Assembly (NCBI GenBank): GCA_003290165.1
Contig: QNQO01000199.1
Location: forward strand, 248,001-312,000
Direction: 5' to 3'
DNA: 64,000 bases
Source of the DNA: Berberis thunbergii
Lineage: Eukaryota > Streptophyta > Magnoliopsida > Ranunculales > Berberidaceae
Positions within the stretch are counted from its first letter, which is position 1. Each line of letters opens with the position of its first letter. Below, in pieces: positions 11,061 through 23,048 of this stretch. The notes under the pieces are model-generated. The model worked only from the letters and a program-made list of their open reading frames with translations, did no database searches and was not told where the DNA came from. The position numbers and the translations under genes are program-made.

Positions 11061-12190
11061 ATGAAATGCTATGAAGGTGGGACTTGCAATTCGCTGGGTG
11101 CCAACAATCCCGCTTGAATCGAAAAAAATAAATAAAAGCAAAACAAAGAAGAAGGCAGGAAGGAAGAAGAGTCCCGCTCAAATCCCACTCTCCTTCTCGA
11201 TCTGTCTCCCTCTCCCTCTTCATTCTGCTCTCCCTCTCCGATCGCTCTCCCTCTCTGTTTTGTTTCTCCCTCTCCAACGTGTTCTACTCCTCGCCATACG
11301 TGTTCTCGCTCTCCGTTTTAGGTCGGTATCTGATTCTCAACACACTCACTCTCTCCTGCTTTGCTTTCACCGCAAACCCTAACGATTTTTAATTTGTATC
11401 AGTTTATGAAGTAATTTGTATCAGTTCATGAAGTAATTGTGGAAGTCTTTGGAAGGCTTTGAAGGATCAGTATTTGTATCAGTTTTGGTTGATTGAAGGA
11501 TCAATTTTTCAGATAGGTAATTTTGGAATTGAAATATTTTTTCTTTCCTCTTTGATTTCCTTATTAGAGTATTAATTTGGTTGAGTTGTGTTGTTCTTCA
11601 TTTTGAGTAAAATTCTTGCATTTTTCTTGAAATTTCTTAGGGCTCTATGTTTCCTTCTCATTCTGATTGAGAGTATAATTGTTCAGTGCATTTTCATGTG
11701 GAGCAATTACCTTGTGTCTCGATGCATTACGTGCATTAAAACAACATGTGAAGCACCATATGTGCAATACTTCAATATCTTCGCAGACATACTATTTTTT
11801 TGTGTCCACTTCTTAGCATTTTGATGTTTTTGTCTTTTCTAGTTTCGTAATTACTTCTGTAATCATATATGCATGTTGCTGGAACTTGGTTCCAGTGAGT
11901 TAGAATTTCCCATTTTTTATGTGTATGTTGATATGGATCACTACTTTTCTAGCTCTGGCGTGTGAAACATTTATCTTTAAATAACAATGTACTCATTGTA
12001 CCACTTGAGCATTCAAATAGTATTGGATACAACTATTGCTTGATTTTGCAGTTACTGTTACAGTTTTTGGGAATGTTACTGTTTTTGGGAAGATTACTGA
12101 TGGGATGCAGTTGTACCCCAATTAAGTGTTCCTAAGCCATATCAGTAATTAGTAATTACAAGTGATGAATAAGACTAGTTGGAGGGATTA

Positions 12191-12501
12191 TGTTATCACG
12201 AATTCTAGATTTGTCGGTTTTATGTCAGGTTGCTCTGTCAGGTTGTTAGCTCTGTTAGAATGGGGGTTAGTTGCTCTGTCAGGTTGTTAACTCTGTTAGA
12301 TGGGTGTTAGTTGCTCTGTTAGCATTGCTGTCAGTATTGTTAGTGTATGTTAGCTACTTGTATAAATATGAGAACGGGGAGAGAAACAAGTATTCATTCA
12401 TTTGTAAACAGATTGTACATTGAGCAATTGCTCTATAGGAGATTGGGCATCTCGAATAGCCCTCTTGTCATTCAATACATCTCACTTCAATTGCTTCTAC
12501 A
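12191..12501 (+). repeat. Possible solo LTR, Ty1/copia-like
   Basis: It begins TGTTATCACG and ends TTGCTTCTACA, with TATAAATATGAG at about 12360 and a 52-bp internal duplication (GTTGCTCTGTCAGGTTGTTA) near 12230-12310. These are typical features of short copia LTRs. The flanking 5-mers (GATTA and AATTT) do not match, so I cannot prove an insertion. Confidence 0.4.
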
Positions 12502-13727
12502 AATTTAGTGTTACAGTTGCAAATTTATAATCCTTTATCTCCTTTCTTTGCCAGCATTGCTAAAATCTGCCAAGACTACTCCATCTATTGTTGAGGAATC
12601 TGTCTGTGAACTGAATAGGATTGCTTCCATCCTGCAGAAATAGCTTCAGCAAGTCAGTTCATAACAAAAACTCGTTTCTTTTACATGTATTTCAGTCAAT
12701 TAGGCCTTGATGCACCGCATAAATCTTAAAATGTTGCTCATAAATGTTTAAAGCGACAACAAAAGCATAACATTTATTTATGTCAACAAGTTTTATTCAT
12801 TGCAATATGAACAAGGAATGTCAGGGCAAACACACCCATTAAGGAATTTCATATCATGTATCAACACACCCATTAACTTATATGATCCTTCCATAATTAA
12901 AATACATATAAACCTTAATAACATTTAAATTTGTTTCAGCTCATCCTAGACATTTGGGGATGAGACCTTTGTAGCGATAAAATCCCATCCCTGATGTAAC
13001 CCTTAGCAGCTAGTAGATCTCTCTTTTCCTATGTTCATCACCACTGTAATCCTTCTCTTTCATGTAAGTCTTTTATTTTTAATTATAAAAGCATATTATC
13101 TTTTATTATTTGTTTTCCAAAACTAATTCTAAGAATAATTCTTGGGTGAACATCTCGTTATACTAGCGGTAACCTAGTATCGGCACCGTTCTCTTGAACT
13201 GTTCAAAGAATTATCTTCAAAAATGTTTCCCGTAATTTTCATTGTCTTCTATCTGTATGTTTTTAGATATATGCCCACAAACATAATACATGTTATTAGA
13301 TATATGTTTTTTCAGAATCAGTGGCAGTGTTAGGAAAGAGAGAACTCTTATCTTAAGTGTTGATGAGATTGAAAGGGTGTTTTATATAGACCAAAAGAAG
13401 GTGGTTGGATCCACCAGAACTGCTAATGGTGTTAGATAGCTAAATGCATCTCAAACTTGTGATGCTAAACCACCATCACTTCTAAGTGGTTTTAGTTTAG
13501 GATAATCTACAACTCCATTTCCCCTAACTTGATGTGCCTTTGAGTAATACACTTTTTTTATTCTTTCAAAGATGTTGTTTTGATTCATTTTCTTGGTTGA
13601 TCTAGTTATAGTATTTAGGTCACTGTCATGTATGCAAGGAAATGATGCCATAGCGGGTATCATTCAAAAGTTTCTTACATATATTCTGAACGCATTATAC
13701 TTACGATTTCTTTGAAAATATGACGTT

Positions 13728-13810
13728 CACTACTACACAACAATTGCTCATTACTAGCATATGACAATAACATTTTTTCACTTAGTGCTATGAAAATGCC
13801 AAAATTTGTC
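13728..13810 (+). repeat. Internal CACTA-like left end
   Basis: CACTACTACACAAC followed by TAGCATATGACAATAACATTTTT closely repeats the true left end at 10893 in the same orientation. It may be the left end of an older element into which another was built, or a duplication of the terminus. No matching right-side duplication of its flank GTT was found. Confidence 0.55.
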
Positions 13811-14184
13811 CAATTTGAACCCCTTCATCACATTTATGTTGTAGCATTGTGTGGTTTTAATTTTTGTGTTTACGTTTAACATTTATGCTGCCAGTTTGTA
13901 ATGCTTTCAAAACGGATATGAATATGTATTTAGTATGAAATTGGATTTCCATTCAAGTACTGCTTATATATATATGAAACTTTCAATTACCCCATGAAGA
14001 TTTAAGTAGTTATTTGTTTGAATTTTAGAATTTGTTGGGCTGAGTACTACAAGAAAATATGATGCTGGATAAAGGTTGGGTGGGACTGCACAGGTACAAA
14101 TTTAGTTGTGCGTAGTTAGATATTTATTATAGAATTAGAAATGTCAGAGGTCTTAGAGCAAAATATTTTTCTTGGTATGTTGTA

Positions 14185-17100
14185 ATGAAGGCACCACCAA
14201 GAGGTTTCCATGAGTTAGAGGCTGATGACGAAAGTGCAGAAGGTTCAATACCACTAGAAGTTGACATGGACATTGAAGAGTCTAGTGGTGAAGTTAGATA
14301 TGTGAGGGCATATTTGTGTTATAAATGTTCTTAACCTTCATCTTAATTGTGAGGGCATATTTGTGTAATATATGGTCTTAACCTTCATATTTATTTAGCT
14401 TGTGTTTTGGCTGCTTTATCAAAAATGTCTTTGTTTTTATATATTATTTACACAAGCTTATAAATGCATTACATATACTGAAATGATCAACTTTTTTTTC
14501 TTAGACAGGTGAACAACAATGGTTGATGAAGCCAAAAAGAACGACCTATCTCACAAAAGGAAACGTGCTTTGATACCCAGAAAAACATCCAAGGTCTCAG
14601 AAGGAACGGATAAGAATGTATCAAAAGGTCCATAAGCATGTCAACAGACTTTGACCCAACAACATGAGAGTCATGAACCTAATCTCCAACATATACAACC
14701 ATCGACGTCCAAAGAAGTGGTCGAAAAAGATGCACAAGAGTCAATTACAGACCCGATGGGAGTTAAGAAACCTAGGGGTTCAACCAAAATGAGAGATATT
14801 GCTGTAGAGGCTGCAAGTCGAGTTCATGTTGAATTTACAGATAAAGGTGAACCATGTGGAGTAGGGTCAATTAGTTTGTCTTCTTTTTTAGGCCCACTTA
14901 TACGAGAGCACGTACCTGTAACATTATGCGATTGGAGGAGGCTTGGTAATGACGTAAAAGTAATCTTGTGGAGATCAATTCAGGTATTATGAACTCTTAC
15001 AATTCAATGAAATGTACATTTAAGTATACACAAGTTGTGACACTCTTACAGTAAAATTACCAGTGTTGAGTTACTTAGTGATAATTTTATATAAACTCCA
15101 GGCAAGATTCGATTTGGATACAGAATGGCAAAAGGCTATCGTATTTAAATCGATGGGATGTATATGGAGGGCCTCAAAATCACAGTTAGTCAGCCAAATA
15201 AAAGAAGCAACAAATGAAGAAGAAAGACTTGAGCTTCAACCTAAAAACATTCAAAGTAAAGCAGAGTGGATAAAGTTCATCAAGACAAAAACTAGTCCAT
15301 CATTTAAGGTATGTTTTAAAACTAGTTGTAATAATATATTATATGGTAAATCATTATAATTCAGTTAAAATCATGCTAAAGTAATACAATTTCAGGCTTA
15401 AGTGATAAGTATAAAGTAATGAGGCGTAAGCAAATCCCACACACATGCAGCCAAAAAGGATTGGCTTGATTAGCAGAAGATATGGTGATACTCTTTTCAT
15501 ATTCATATACATTCTTATGTTGTGGTCAAAATATTGTTTAGGTCCAATTACTAATTTTTCAAAACCTTATATCAATTTTTTTTTCTGATAGAAAAAGAAT
15601 AGTATCAAGCCATCTTCTGTTTCTAGGGTGAAAGTGTGGATTAAGTCGCGCACCAGAAAAGACGGTAAACCAGTAAATACAGGAGTTTCCGAAACCATTG
15701 TGAGTGAAATGTTATTTGTAATGTTGAATTATGTGTAATTTTGTATAGTTTCTGAAACCATACACTATGATATGATATGTGTTGAATTATATAGGAGAAG
15801 CTAATCGAAGTTGAAAGTGCATCTAACTCGACAACAAATGTGACTGATGATGCTCTTTCCAAAGTCTTAGGAAATGAACATCCTTGACGACTAAGAAGAA
15901 TGGGAAGAGGAGTGACCATCAGCAAATTGACATTCCTTCAAACTAAGGACAAACATGCGGCGGAGATGCAAGAGCAACAAACTGTCATGCACGAGAAAAT
16001 CCAACATTTGGAGAAATTGGTCAACACATTATTGAAAAACAAGGTAAGTTAGATACATGTTGTTGTGATCAGTGATAAATTAAAATTTATGCTTAGTCGT
16101 TGAATTTTTTTTATTTTTAACTATTTGATGTGTTGTTTGATCGATCAAAGTGGAGAAGAAGACAGAATATCTCCAGTGGTATGACAATTAGTTTAAAAAT
16201 TGTCGCATTAAGCTTCAATCTAAACTTGCTTCAATTGTAATGTATTAATTGATTAATTGCAGAGTGTCAACACGAAGTCACTAGAGAAATGTCAGTTGTT
16301 AGATTGGAGTGGAACAAAGGAAATTTTTGCTGAAGGACATTTGATATCGGGATCCTAATGTGGAGGTCAATAAAATTCCTATGGGTCCTAGTGCAATCAA
16401 AGTCTGTGTTGATATCCCAACTAAACTAGATGCTTTCCTATGGAGGCCTACATCTAGTATGACTTGTATAGAACAAGCTCAAGGTAAATCGATAGCATGG
16501 CCTGCCGATAGAGTTATTTTGCAACCTGATCAAGATTCAGTTCAACAAGATAATATTGACCCGCCTTTGGTAAGATAAGTATTGATTGCTTTGGTATTTA
16601 TACCATGTATTTGTGTACTTTAAATAGTTGTATTATTGTGTATATGATTCCTATTTTTTTATACATTCTTTCTTTATAGAGCAATGACAACAATTCAACG
16701 AACAAGTGCACATTGTTTGATTGGAGTGGAAAAGATGAAATAGTAGCAGAAGGACGTTGGCATTCGAGTGATCCAAAAACGCTGATCAACGATATTCCTC
16801 TTGGACCTAATGCCACGATTGTTTGGGTAGATATGTCAAAAAATCATGACGCATTTTTATGGAGGCCTACATCTAGTATGACATGCATTAAAGATGTGGT
16901 TGGTTCTACTATAACTTGGCCGACAGACAAAGTTGTTTTGGAAAAAGTACCTGAAAATTAGGAAGTCGAAAATGCATCATATCATTTGGTAAGTTAAATG
17001 TGATTGGCATACACTAATGCATAATTGAAGTAAATATATATCTATTAGTAAAGTGAATACTTAGTTTAATGTATTTGTCCTATTTGACTTGTTGTTAGAG

Positions 17101-17365
17101 TGTGAACATGGACTCAAAGAAAAACTGCAAGTTGCTGGATGTTAGTGGTTCGGGACAAGTAGTTGCTAAAGGACGTTGGCTTTCAAGTGATCCAAATCAG
17201 GTAGTTCATCACGTTCCCTTAGGTCCTAATGCTATTAAAGTTTGGGTAGATAGTCCAAAAGTTCCTACTGCATCTCTTTGGAAGCCTACATCTGAGCTGG
17301 AATTTATTGAAGATGCCATCGGTACTACAGTAGCATGGCCAGCAGACAAAGTTGTTATGATTTAG
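14185..17365 (+). pseudogene. TnpA-like plant transposase (Ptta/En/Spm) with triple C-terminal repeat
   Basis: Exon-like segments read 14185-14310, 14520-14982, 15099-15308, 15397-15480, 15593-15698, 15795-16043, 16261-16575, 16680-16985 and 17100-17365, most bordered by GT and AG. The core has VHVEFTDKGEPCG, REHVPVTLCDWRRLG, ARFDLDTEWQKA and MGCIWRASKS, then RRKQIPHTCSQKG and VKVWIKSRTRKDGKPVN, all hallmarks of the plant Ptta/En/Spm family (Transposase_24). A coiled-coil stretch near 15950-16040 follows. Three repeats then end the protein, each with LDWSG or a variant, PLGPNA..VWVD, LW.PTS and WPADKVV; they resemble DUF8039. A base deletion and a TGA at about 15400-15460, a TAA near 14633 and a frameshift near 16350 break it. 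The last two repeats are intact. The likely role was binding the element's ends. Confidence 0.75.
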
Positions 17366-20339
17366 AGATTTGGTAAGCATTGATAGAGACTTGTAATATA
17401 TATTAGAATGCATGAATGAATATCTGTCTTGGTCTTGAATTCCTGAATATATGCTTGAACTACTACCAATTTTGTAGATCCACTTGTATTCATGCATATG
17501 TACGTATGTCATATGAATGTTAATGCTGAAATGTTATTTTGTAAAGTTGTTACCGTTGTTGTTAATGCTGCACATGTAATGTTGTTGTTAATGCTGTAAT
17601 GCTGTTGTTGCGTAATGTTGTAGAATACTGTTAAATGTTAGTTTATGTATTGCATAATAAGATGTTTCACTGCTTCAAATGTCAATTGATTTTGCATTCT
17701 AGGGAGTTGTATTCATCTACATAGTTTTTAGGGAGTTTTGAGAGATAGATATGAGGAGATTGGTTGGAATAATATGAGGAGATTTCTCCAAAATGTTTAG
17801 AATGTTTTATTAAGCGCTTAGCTTCAAAGGATGATGAGAGAGACAAATTGCAAAAGGAAATCAGGACACCATCTGAAGATTGGAGACAGAAAAAGCAGTA
17901 GTTGGAATCACAGGTTTACTTTTCCTATAGAGATTTTTTACCTTTTAAATGCATTTGGTCATTTTGACAATGATTAGTCTTGTTGTTCAAGTACTTACAA
18001 TTGGGTATGCTTGCATGGGTATGTAGCTGCTGAATATGCTTGCATGGGTGTGTCCAAGCCTTTCTACTTCAGCTTTAATTTGAGTATGAAATTCGGGACT
18101 AAATCAACTAATGATCGGAGGTAGGTATTGAGGTATGCTTCAAATTTAGTATAAATTAATGCAGCTCCAGAGTCGGGTATTGAGGTATGGTTTATGTTAG
18201 AATGTCATGATTAGACAATAAAGTAGTAGTGGTTTGGTACCTCTATTTAGACAATAAAGAACTTGCTAATGATACTATCCTTTTCAGATTAACGAATGAA
18301 CAGATAGCGTCGATTGCTGAATATTATCATGTCTACAAGGTGGTATCATACTATCTGTAAAATGGATAATGTAAATTTCTTCAAAGTATTTAGTCTCATG
18401 GATTATGTTATTCTTGTTCTGTTTAGGGAAACCAAAAGAGTAAAAAAAAGGTATCTTTATATGGTTCTACACTCCATCATTTTCTAGTGTACGCATCACT
18501 GCATTATATGCAAATCCTTTAACTTTCTCAGTATTCCATTCATCTTTCAATATTTTATGTTGTATATTCTGCAGAAGATCATACTCACAAGTCCTCGAGA
18601 CCTTCTTTGAGAAATTGCTTTGTGATCAGAACCTACTTGCTTTGAGATCTGAGAAGATCCTTGAATTAATTCCTGATGAGTGTATGTTGTTTAATGGTTA
18701 CACTTGAAGAAAGCATTTTGTTTGTTTCCAATCAGATAACACTGTGTATTTGGTTATCCAGCACTTTCAGGAACTCAAAGCAACATTCTCTTTGCAGCTG
18801 CTACTGCTAAGCTTCGGAGCTTATTGCAGTCTGCTACTGCTGGTTATACTGCACTTGAAGAAAGCATTATGTTTATTGCAGTCTGCAAAACATAAGGTAC
18901 AAAGCTATCAATTTATCGCACTTTTCAGTCTCACACTTTTCATTAATCTATAGTTATTTTCTACAAACAAGTCAGGACAGATTGTACTTTTTGATTGTTT
19001 CTACTTTAGGTTTCAAAACCCATGAATCATCTGCTAAAGGCACCGTTCTGCATGCACCCCAAAACAGGTCAGGACAAGTTGCACTTATATTAAATAGTGC
19101 AAGCTCATTTAATTATTGATCTGTGTCCTTTGTTTTCTTTACATGCCTACTTTAATATATATATTGGTTTTTATGCTGAGTTATTAGTATAAACTGCACT
19201 GGCTGGATGAAAACTTAAATATCCCTTATTTTTTTAGTCTCTTTCTCAATTTTCTTGCTTTCACTATTAATGTAACAGATATCCTTCTCCCTTTATCTCC
19301 TTTCTTTGTTGCAATAGTCTTCTATGCAACAAAGGATGGTGAGTAACAAAAACCCAAACTGACAGAATTAGGATAAGGTCTGGCAAACACCTCTGTGTCA
19401 AAATTATTGAACTAAAATTATCCAACACATCAGTATCTTTGCTGATGACTTTTCATAGGTAGATCTCTTTTCTTTTGTAGAACCTAACAAAATGGTTGAT
19501 TGGAAGGTAAAGGACAGCCATGTTTCCTACTAGAATTTCCATTTCTATAGTATCACACAAGAAGTAATGAGTTTTATTTAGGGACTTCTAGCTAGTGGGT
19601 TAATGTCAAATTATGAGTGAGGGTGCAGACTATAGGAATTAAGTGTGGTGCCAGTGGGTATGAGGGATACTGGTGGTTGGTTTGGCAAGGACCTGGAAGG
19701 TGGCAGGTGGTTTTGTAGATGGACAGAAAAGTGTTGGTTTAGTGGGGTGCGAGGTGGTTGTCTTGTCATGGAATTGGGAAATATGGCATGTTCAGTGGGC
19801 AGTTTGTTTTTCCCTGACAAAGATATCCCGAAAGTTGTGAGCAATGCTCTAATGTTAATTGTTGCATTGATGAGAAAATATCCAAGCAATGTGAAAATTT
19901 TGTATTAAAAAGTATGGTGCCAGACAGAAGTTTTGGATACGCATCTTTCTCTGTTTTTCTATTCTATACTGCATTGAGTTTATGGCTGTTCCATTCGAGT
20001 TGTTTCATTTTCTGTCAAACAACCAATAGGTGACGAGCTTCTATCTAGAAGAGGTTTTAATATTTGTACCCCAATAGGTGATAAGCTTATCTGATTACGA
20101 AGAAATAATAATTGATCTTTGTTTTGTAAATTTTGTCTCCTACTTTATTTTAATGTTTTCATTTCTGTGCACCGGATCTTAACACATTCATACATAACAA
20201 TTCCTTATGGGAAAACTAAATAGGATAGAATTTTTTTTTATGTATTAAGTTTACTAAGTTTTTTTTTGTTCATTTCATTCTTTCGTTTCTTCCATATTGT
20301 TTTATTGAATTATTTGATTCTTCTCCTGTTTGTTTTTAG
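17366..20339. other. CACTA interior: unidentified exon-like debris
   Basis: No gene is named here. Short open pieces bordered by splice-like sites occur, such as SYSQVLETFFEKLLCDQNLL (about 18570-18630), TQSNILFAAATAKLRSLLQ (about 18770-18830) and an acidic piece ASKDDERDKLQKEI near 17830. None gives a family that I recognise with confidence. GTATGCTTGCATGGGT is repeated at about 18005 and 18034. The 87-codon open stretch at 19645-19908 has no known motif. The region reads like several captured gene fragments in one orientation, but this is inference. Confidence 0.4.
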
Positions 20340-20840
20340 TCTGTTATTCCCAAGCTATTCAGTTTCAAGGGACAAAGATGTTCGGATGATGATCGTTTTG
20401 GAATCAGAGGAGTCAGACTTGTTGATGCAGCACCTGTGATGAGAAAAAGCTTTTCAGGTGGGGTCACATATATTTTAAAATAAACCTTAATTTATGTCAT
20501 GAAGTAACTATCATATCTCAAAAAAAATTTAAATTGTTGTTATTGTGCTATGGCAGCTCAACCCCAGAGTTTATCCCAGTGGATGGTGTTTGAGAGACAA
20601 ATTCGAGAATTGAAGACTTAAACCTATGTACGACCTTTGATCGCCCGATGAAAACTATCACTGAAATGCAAGATTTCCGGTATGATGAGTTATAATGCTT
20701 GTATCATATCAATTCCTTTCCCGCTCTCTATCCCTTGGTTGATATATGATTATCAAATATCAAAACTTTACCGTGTTGCAGAATCTCTGTGGGAACATGG
20801 AATGTTGGAGGTAAGACTCCAAAGGCAACGTATGCAATGT
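20340..20840 (+). pseudogene. Fragment of an inositol polyphosphate 5-phosphatase-like gene
   Basis: An exon-like stretch at about 20556-20680 reads TPEFIPVDGV, a TGA, then SRIEDLNLCTTFDRPMKTI and EMQDFR, ending at a GTATGA donor. After a short intron with TTGCAG at 20776-20781, the next exon reads ISVGTWNVGG (20782-20810) before GTAAGA. The GTWNVGG motif opens the catalytic domain of plant type I inositol polyphosphate 5-phosphatases. The remaining catalytic motifs do not follow; after 20820 the sequence is unrelated (an open frame to 20939). An upstream piece, LFSFKGQRCSDDDRFGIRG (20355-20411), may belong to the same gene. It is a truncated captured piece, not a working enzyme. Confidence 0.5.
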
Positions 20841-20990
20841 TTCTGGACAACATGTTTGCGGTGTTGTGGTGTTCGGCATGGCCAATTGCTATTGCTGAAG
20901 CTGGGAGTGGACATTTGGGTGCTGCATATTTCTGTTTAGAGTCCGAGCTGAAGAATTGAAACTCCATTATTGATAAGGTCTGGCAGTAAT

Positions 20991-21092
20991 AGTTGTTGTT
21001 GTTGTTGTTGTTGTTGCTGCTGCTTCTGTTGATGTGGTTGTTGCTGCTGGAGCTGCAGCTCCTGTTGCATCTGCTGTTGCTGTTGCTGTTGA
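20991..21092. repeat. TTG/CTG trinucleotide tract
   Basis: A run of TTG with CTG variants, interrupted near 21030-21060. In one reading of the minus strand it encodes glutamine-rich peptide (EHQQQQQQQMQQELQLQQQQ), and in the plus strand polyleucine. A captured exon of a Gln-rich regulator is possible but unproven. Confidence 0.7.
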
Positions 21093-21249
21093 TGTTCTCC
21101 AGAAACTATTGTAAAGATTGGTCGCAATCAGCTGAAGGTATCAACATGGTCTCAATAAATTCAGGTAACACCTTTATGGACTCTTGAATAGATAGATGTT
21201 TTGGTTTCGTAAGTTCCAATTCATCTAGATTTCACAAATCTCTCTTCAA

Positions 21250-21780
21250 TAGGTGATTTTTCTTAAGCATTTTCTGGAAGGTGGATTTATCAAGCATGCA
21301 CAGGTACGCATTGTTGTGGACAGTTTGTAGTCAACTTCTTCAAGATATATTTTCAAACTTTCATTTACTTATGAATCTCCATCTGTTGATTATGGTTCGT
21401 GAACAAATTCTCCACTTTTTTGTTACAGGAAAATATACTACTGCTTCATGATTTTCTCGGCATTCTACCAAGAGCAGAAAAACAGGCAGAAGAAAGTAAT
21501 GAAGAGGTTGGTTTTTGGTGCATTTTCTGACAGTTATATAGTTTTTTTCTCAGGGCTGATCATTTTGTTCACTAGATTCTTCTTCCGCATGGTTATGAGT
21601 TTCACACTCCATGAGCTAATGCTTTAACGTCTTAAATACCGATCTTCGATATATTATATATGTTGAATAATTTTCTTAACATTTATATGAATTGTTGTCT
21701 GACACGTTCTCTCAATACAGGATAGCACCCATTACTTTTTTAAACCAGAGGGGAAGACTACTAATAAGGTACATGTTCAA
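21250..21780 (+). pseudogene. Three consecutive exon-like pieces, gene unknown
   Basis: The pieces read VIFLKHFLEGGFIKHAQ (about 21252-21302), ENILLLHDFLGILPRAEKQA and ESNEE (21429-21506), and DSTHYFFKPEGKTTNK (21721-21768). Each joins a plausible donor (CAG or GAG before GT) and acceptor (CAG), and the phases fit, so this looks like a genuine captured stretch of a multi-exon host gene. I do not recognise the protein. It lies between the Gln-rich tract and the HSP70 fragment, in the same orientation. Confidence 0.45.
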
Positions 21781-22303
21781 AGCTCTTGGATGTTACAGAT
21801 CTATTAATCAGATTTTCTTCCTATCTTTCTTGATTATACTAGGATTTTTTTTTTGCAAATTTAATCTGATGATCCTTGCTAGTTTTTTTCCATGATTTGT
21901 ATAATGAAAAGCATTAAAAATTGATTTGGATCCACTGAACTATCTATGTCAACCCATGCTTACATGGGTTTCGACTGTTTTCTTACCAAATTACAGTTTT
22001 CCCTTAGAAAGAAGCGCACGTACTTTTCAAAGAAAACCAAACCAAGTGTTTCTTGTAATAAGTATTCCAATGTGTTACCAAGTTTTCCCTCAAACATGTT
22101 GTTTCGTAGGTTACAGATTTCTATTCAACTGTTGATTCTATTGACAGAAATATGTTTTGTTCGGAGAATTGTAGTTTGAGTTTACTGTCATTGTTGGTTA
22201 TTCTGATGATGTTGTTGTCGTTGCTGTTGTCGCAGCTGTAGATTAATAAGAGTTTGTCACTGCTGGGGCCACATAAGCTGTGACTGGTTAAACTGATCAT
22301 GTG

Positions 22304-22782
22304 CAGAGACATACCTTAACAAAACTATTACAAAAGTTGTGATTACAGTCCCTGCATATTTCAATGATGCTCAGAGATCGACAAGCAACAAATTAAGGAT
22401 GCCGTAAGAATTGCTGGTCTTTATGATGTATAGAGAATTATCAAAGAGCCAGTTGCAACAACATTATCTTATGGGTTAAATGACAAGGAAGGTCTCATAG
22501 CAGCCTTCGATTCTGGTGGTGGAACTTTTATGTTTCTATCCCAGCTTGAAATCTCTAAGGGTGTTTTTGCAGTAAAAGCAACAAATGGTGACACTTTCTT
22601 GGGTGGAGAGGATTTTGACAACACACTGCTTGATTATTTGGACAGTGAATTCAAGAGGACGTAGGGTATTGATCTCTCAAAGAATAGATTAGCTCTGTAA
22701 AGACTCCGAGAAGGTTAAAATAGAACTCTCATCCACATCTCAGACTGACATCAACCTGCCATTCATTACTGCTGATGCATTA
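22304..22782 (+). pseudogene. Mitochondrial-type HSP70 fragment
   Basis: About 160 codons of the DnaK/HSP70 nucleotide-binding domain: [95 protein letters not shown], then [20 protein letters not shown]. The spellings [16 protein letters not shown] and [17 protein letters not shown] are typical of the mitochondrial (mtHSC70) branch. The phosphate-binding DLGGGT has become DSGGGT, and frameshifts near 22385 and 22700 plus several stops break it. No intron is visible, so a retrocopied or single-exon capture is possible. The N-terminus, targeting peptide and substrate-binding domain are absent. Confidence 0.8.
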
Positions 22783-23048
22783 GGTGTAAATCAATTTGTT
22801 GATTATGCTGATTCACTTTAGATGCATCTAACTGAAATCCAGGAGTAGGCAATTGTTGTGTTGTATATTCTGCAGTAGTTAGTTGCTCCCCTTCCTGTTT
22901 TCGAGAGAATTATTGTGCACCATGAATGGTTTTGTATTGGTACATTTTCAAGCTATTATTCAAATTTGTTGTCAATAAAATGTATTCCATAATCTTGTGT
23001 CTTGATCTACTTTCCTTTTCAAGTTTCCAGATTATGGTGAACTGGCTC

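Noticed and set aside
12191..12501. A confirmed solo LTR with target duplication
   Set aside because: The flanking 5-mers do not match; kept only as a possible LTR.
20993..21187. Leucine-rich membrane peptide
   Set aside because: A translation of the TTG/CTG repeat; any frame of such a repeat gives a homopolymer.
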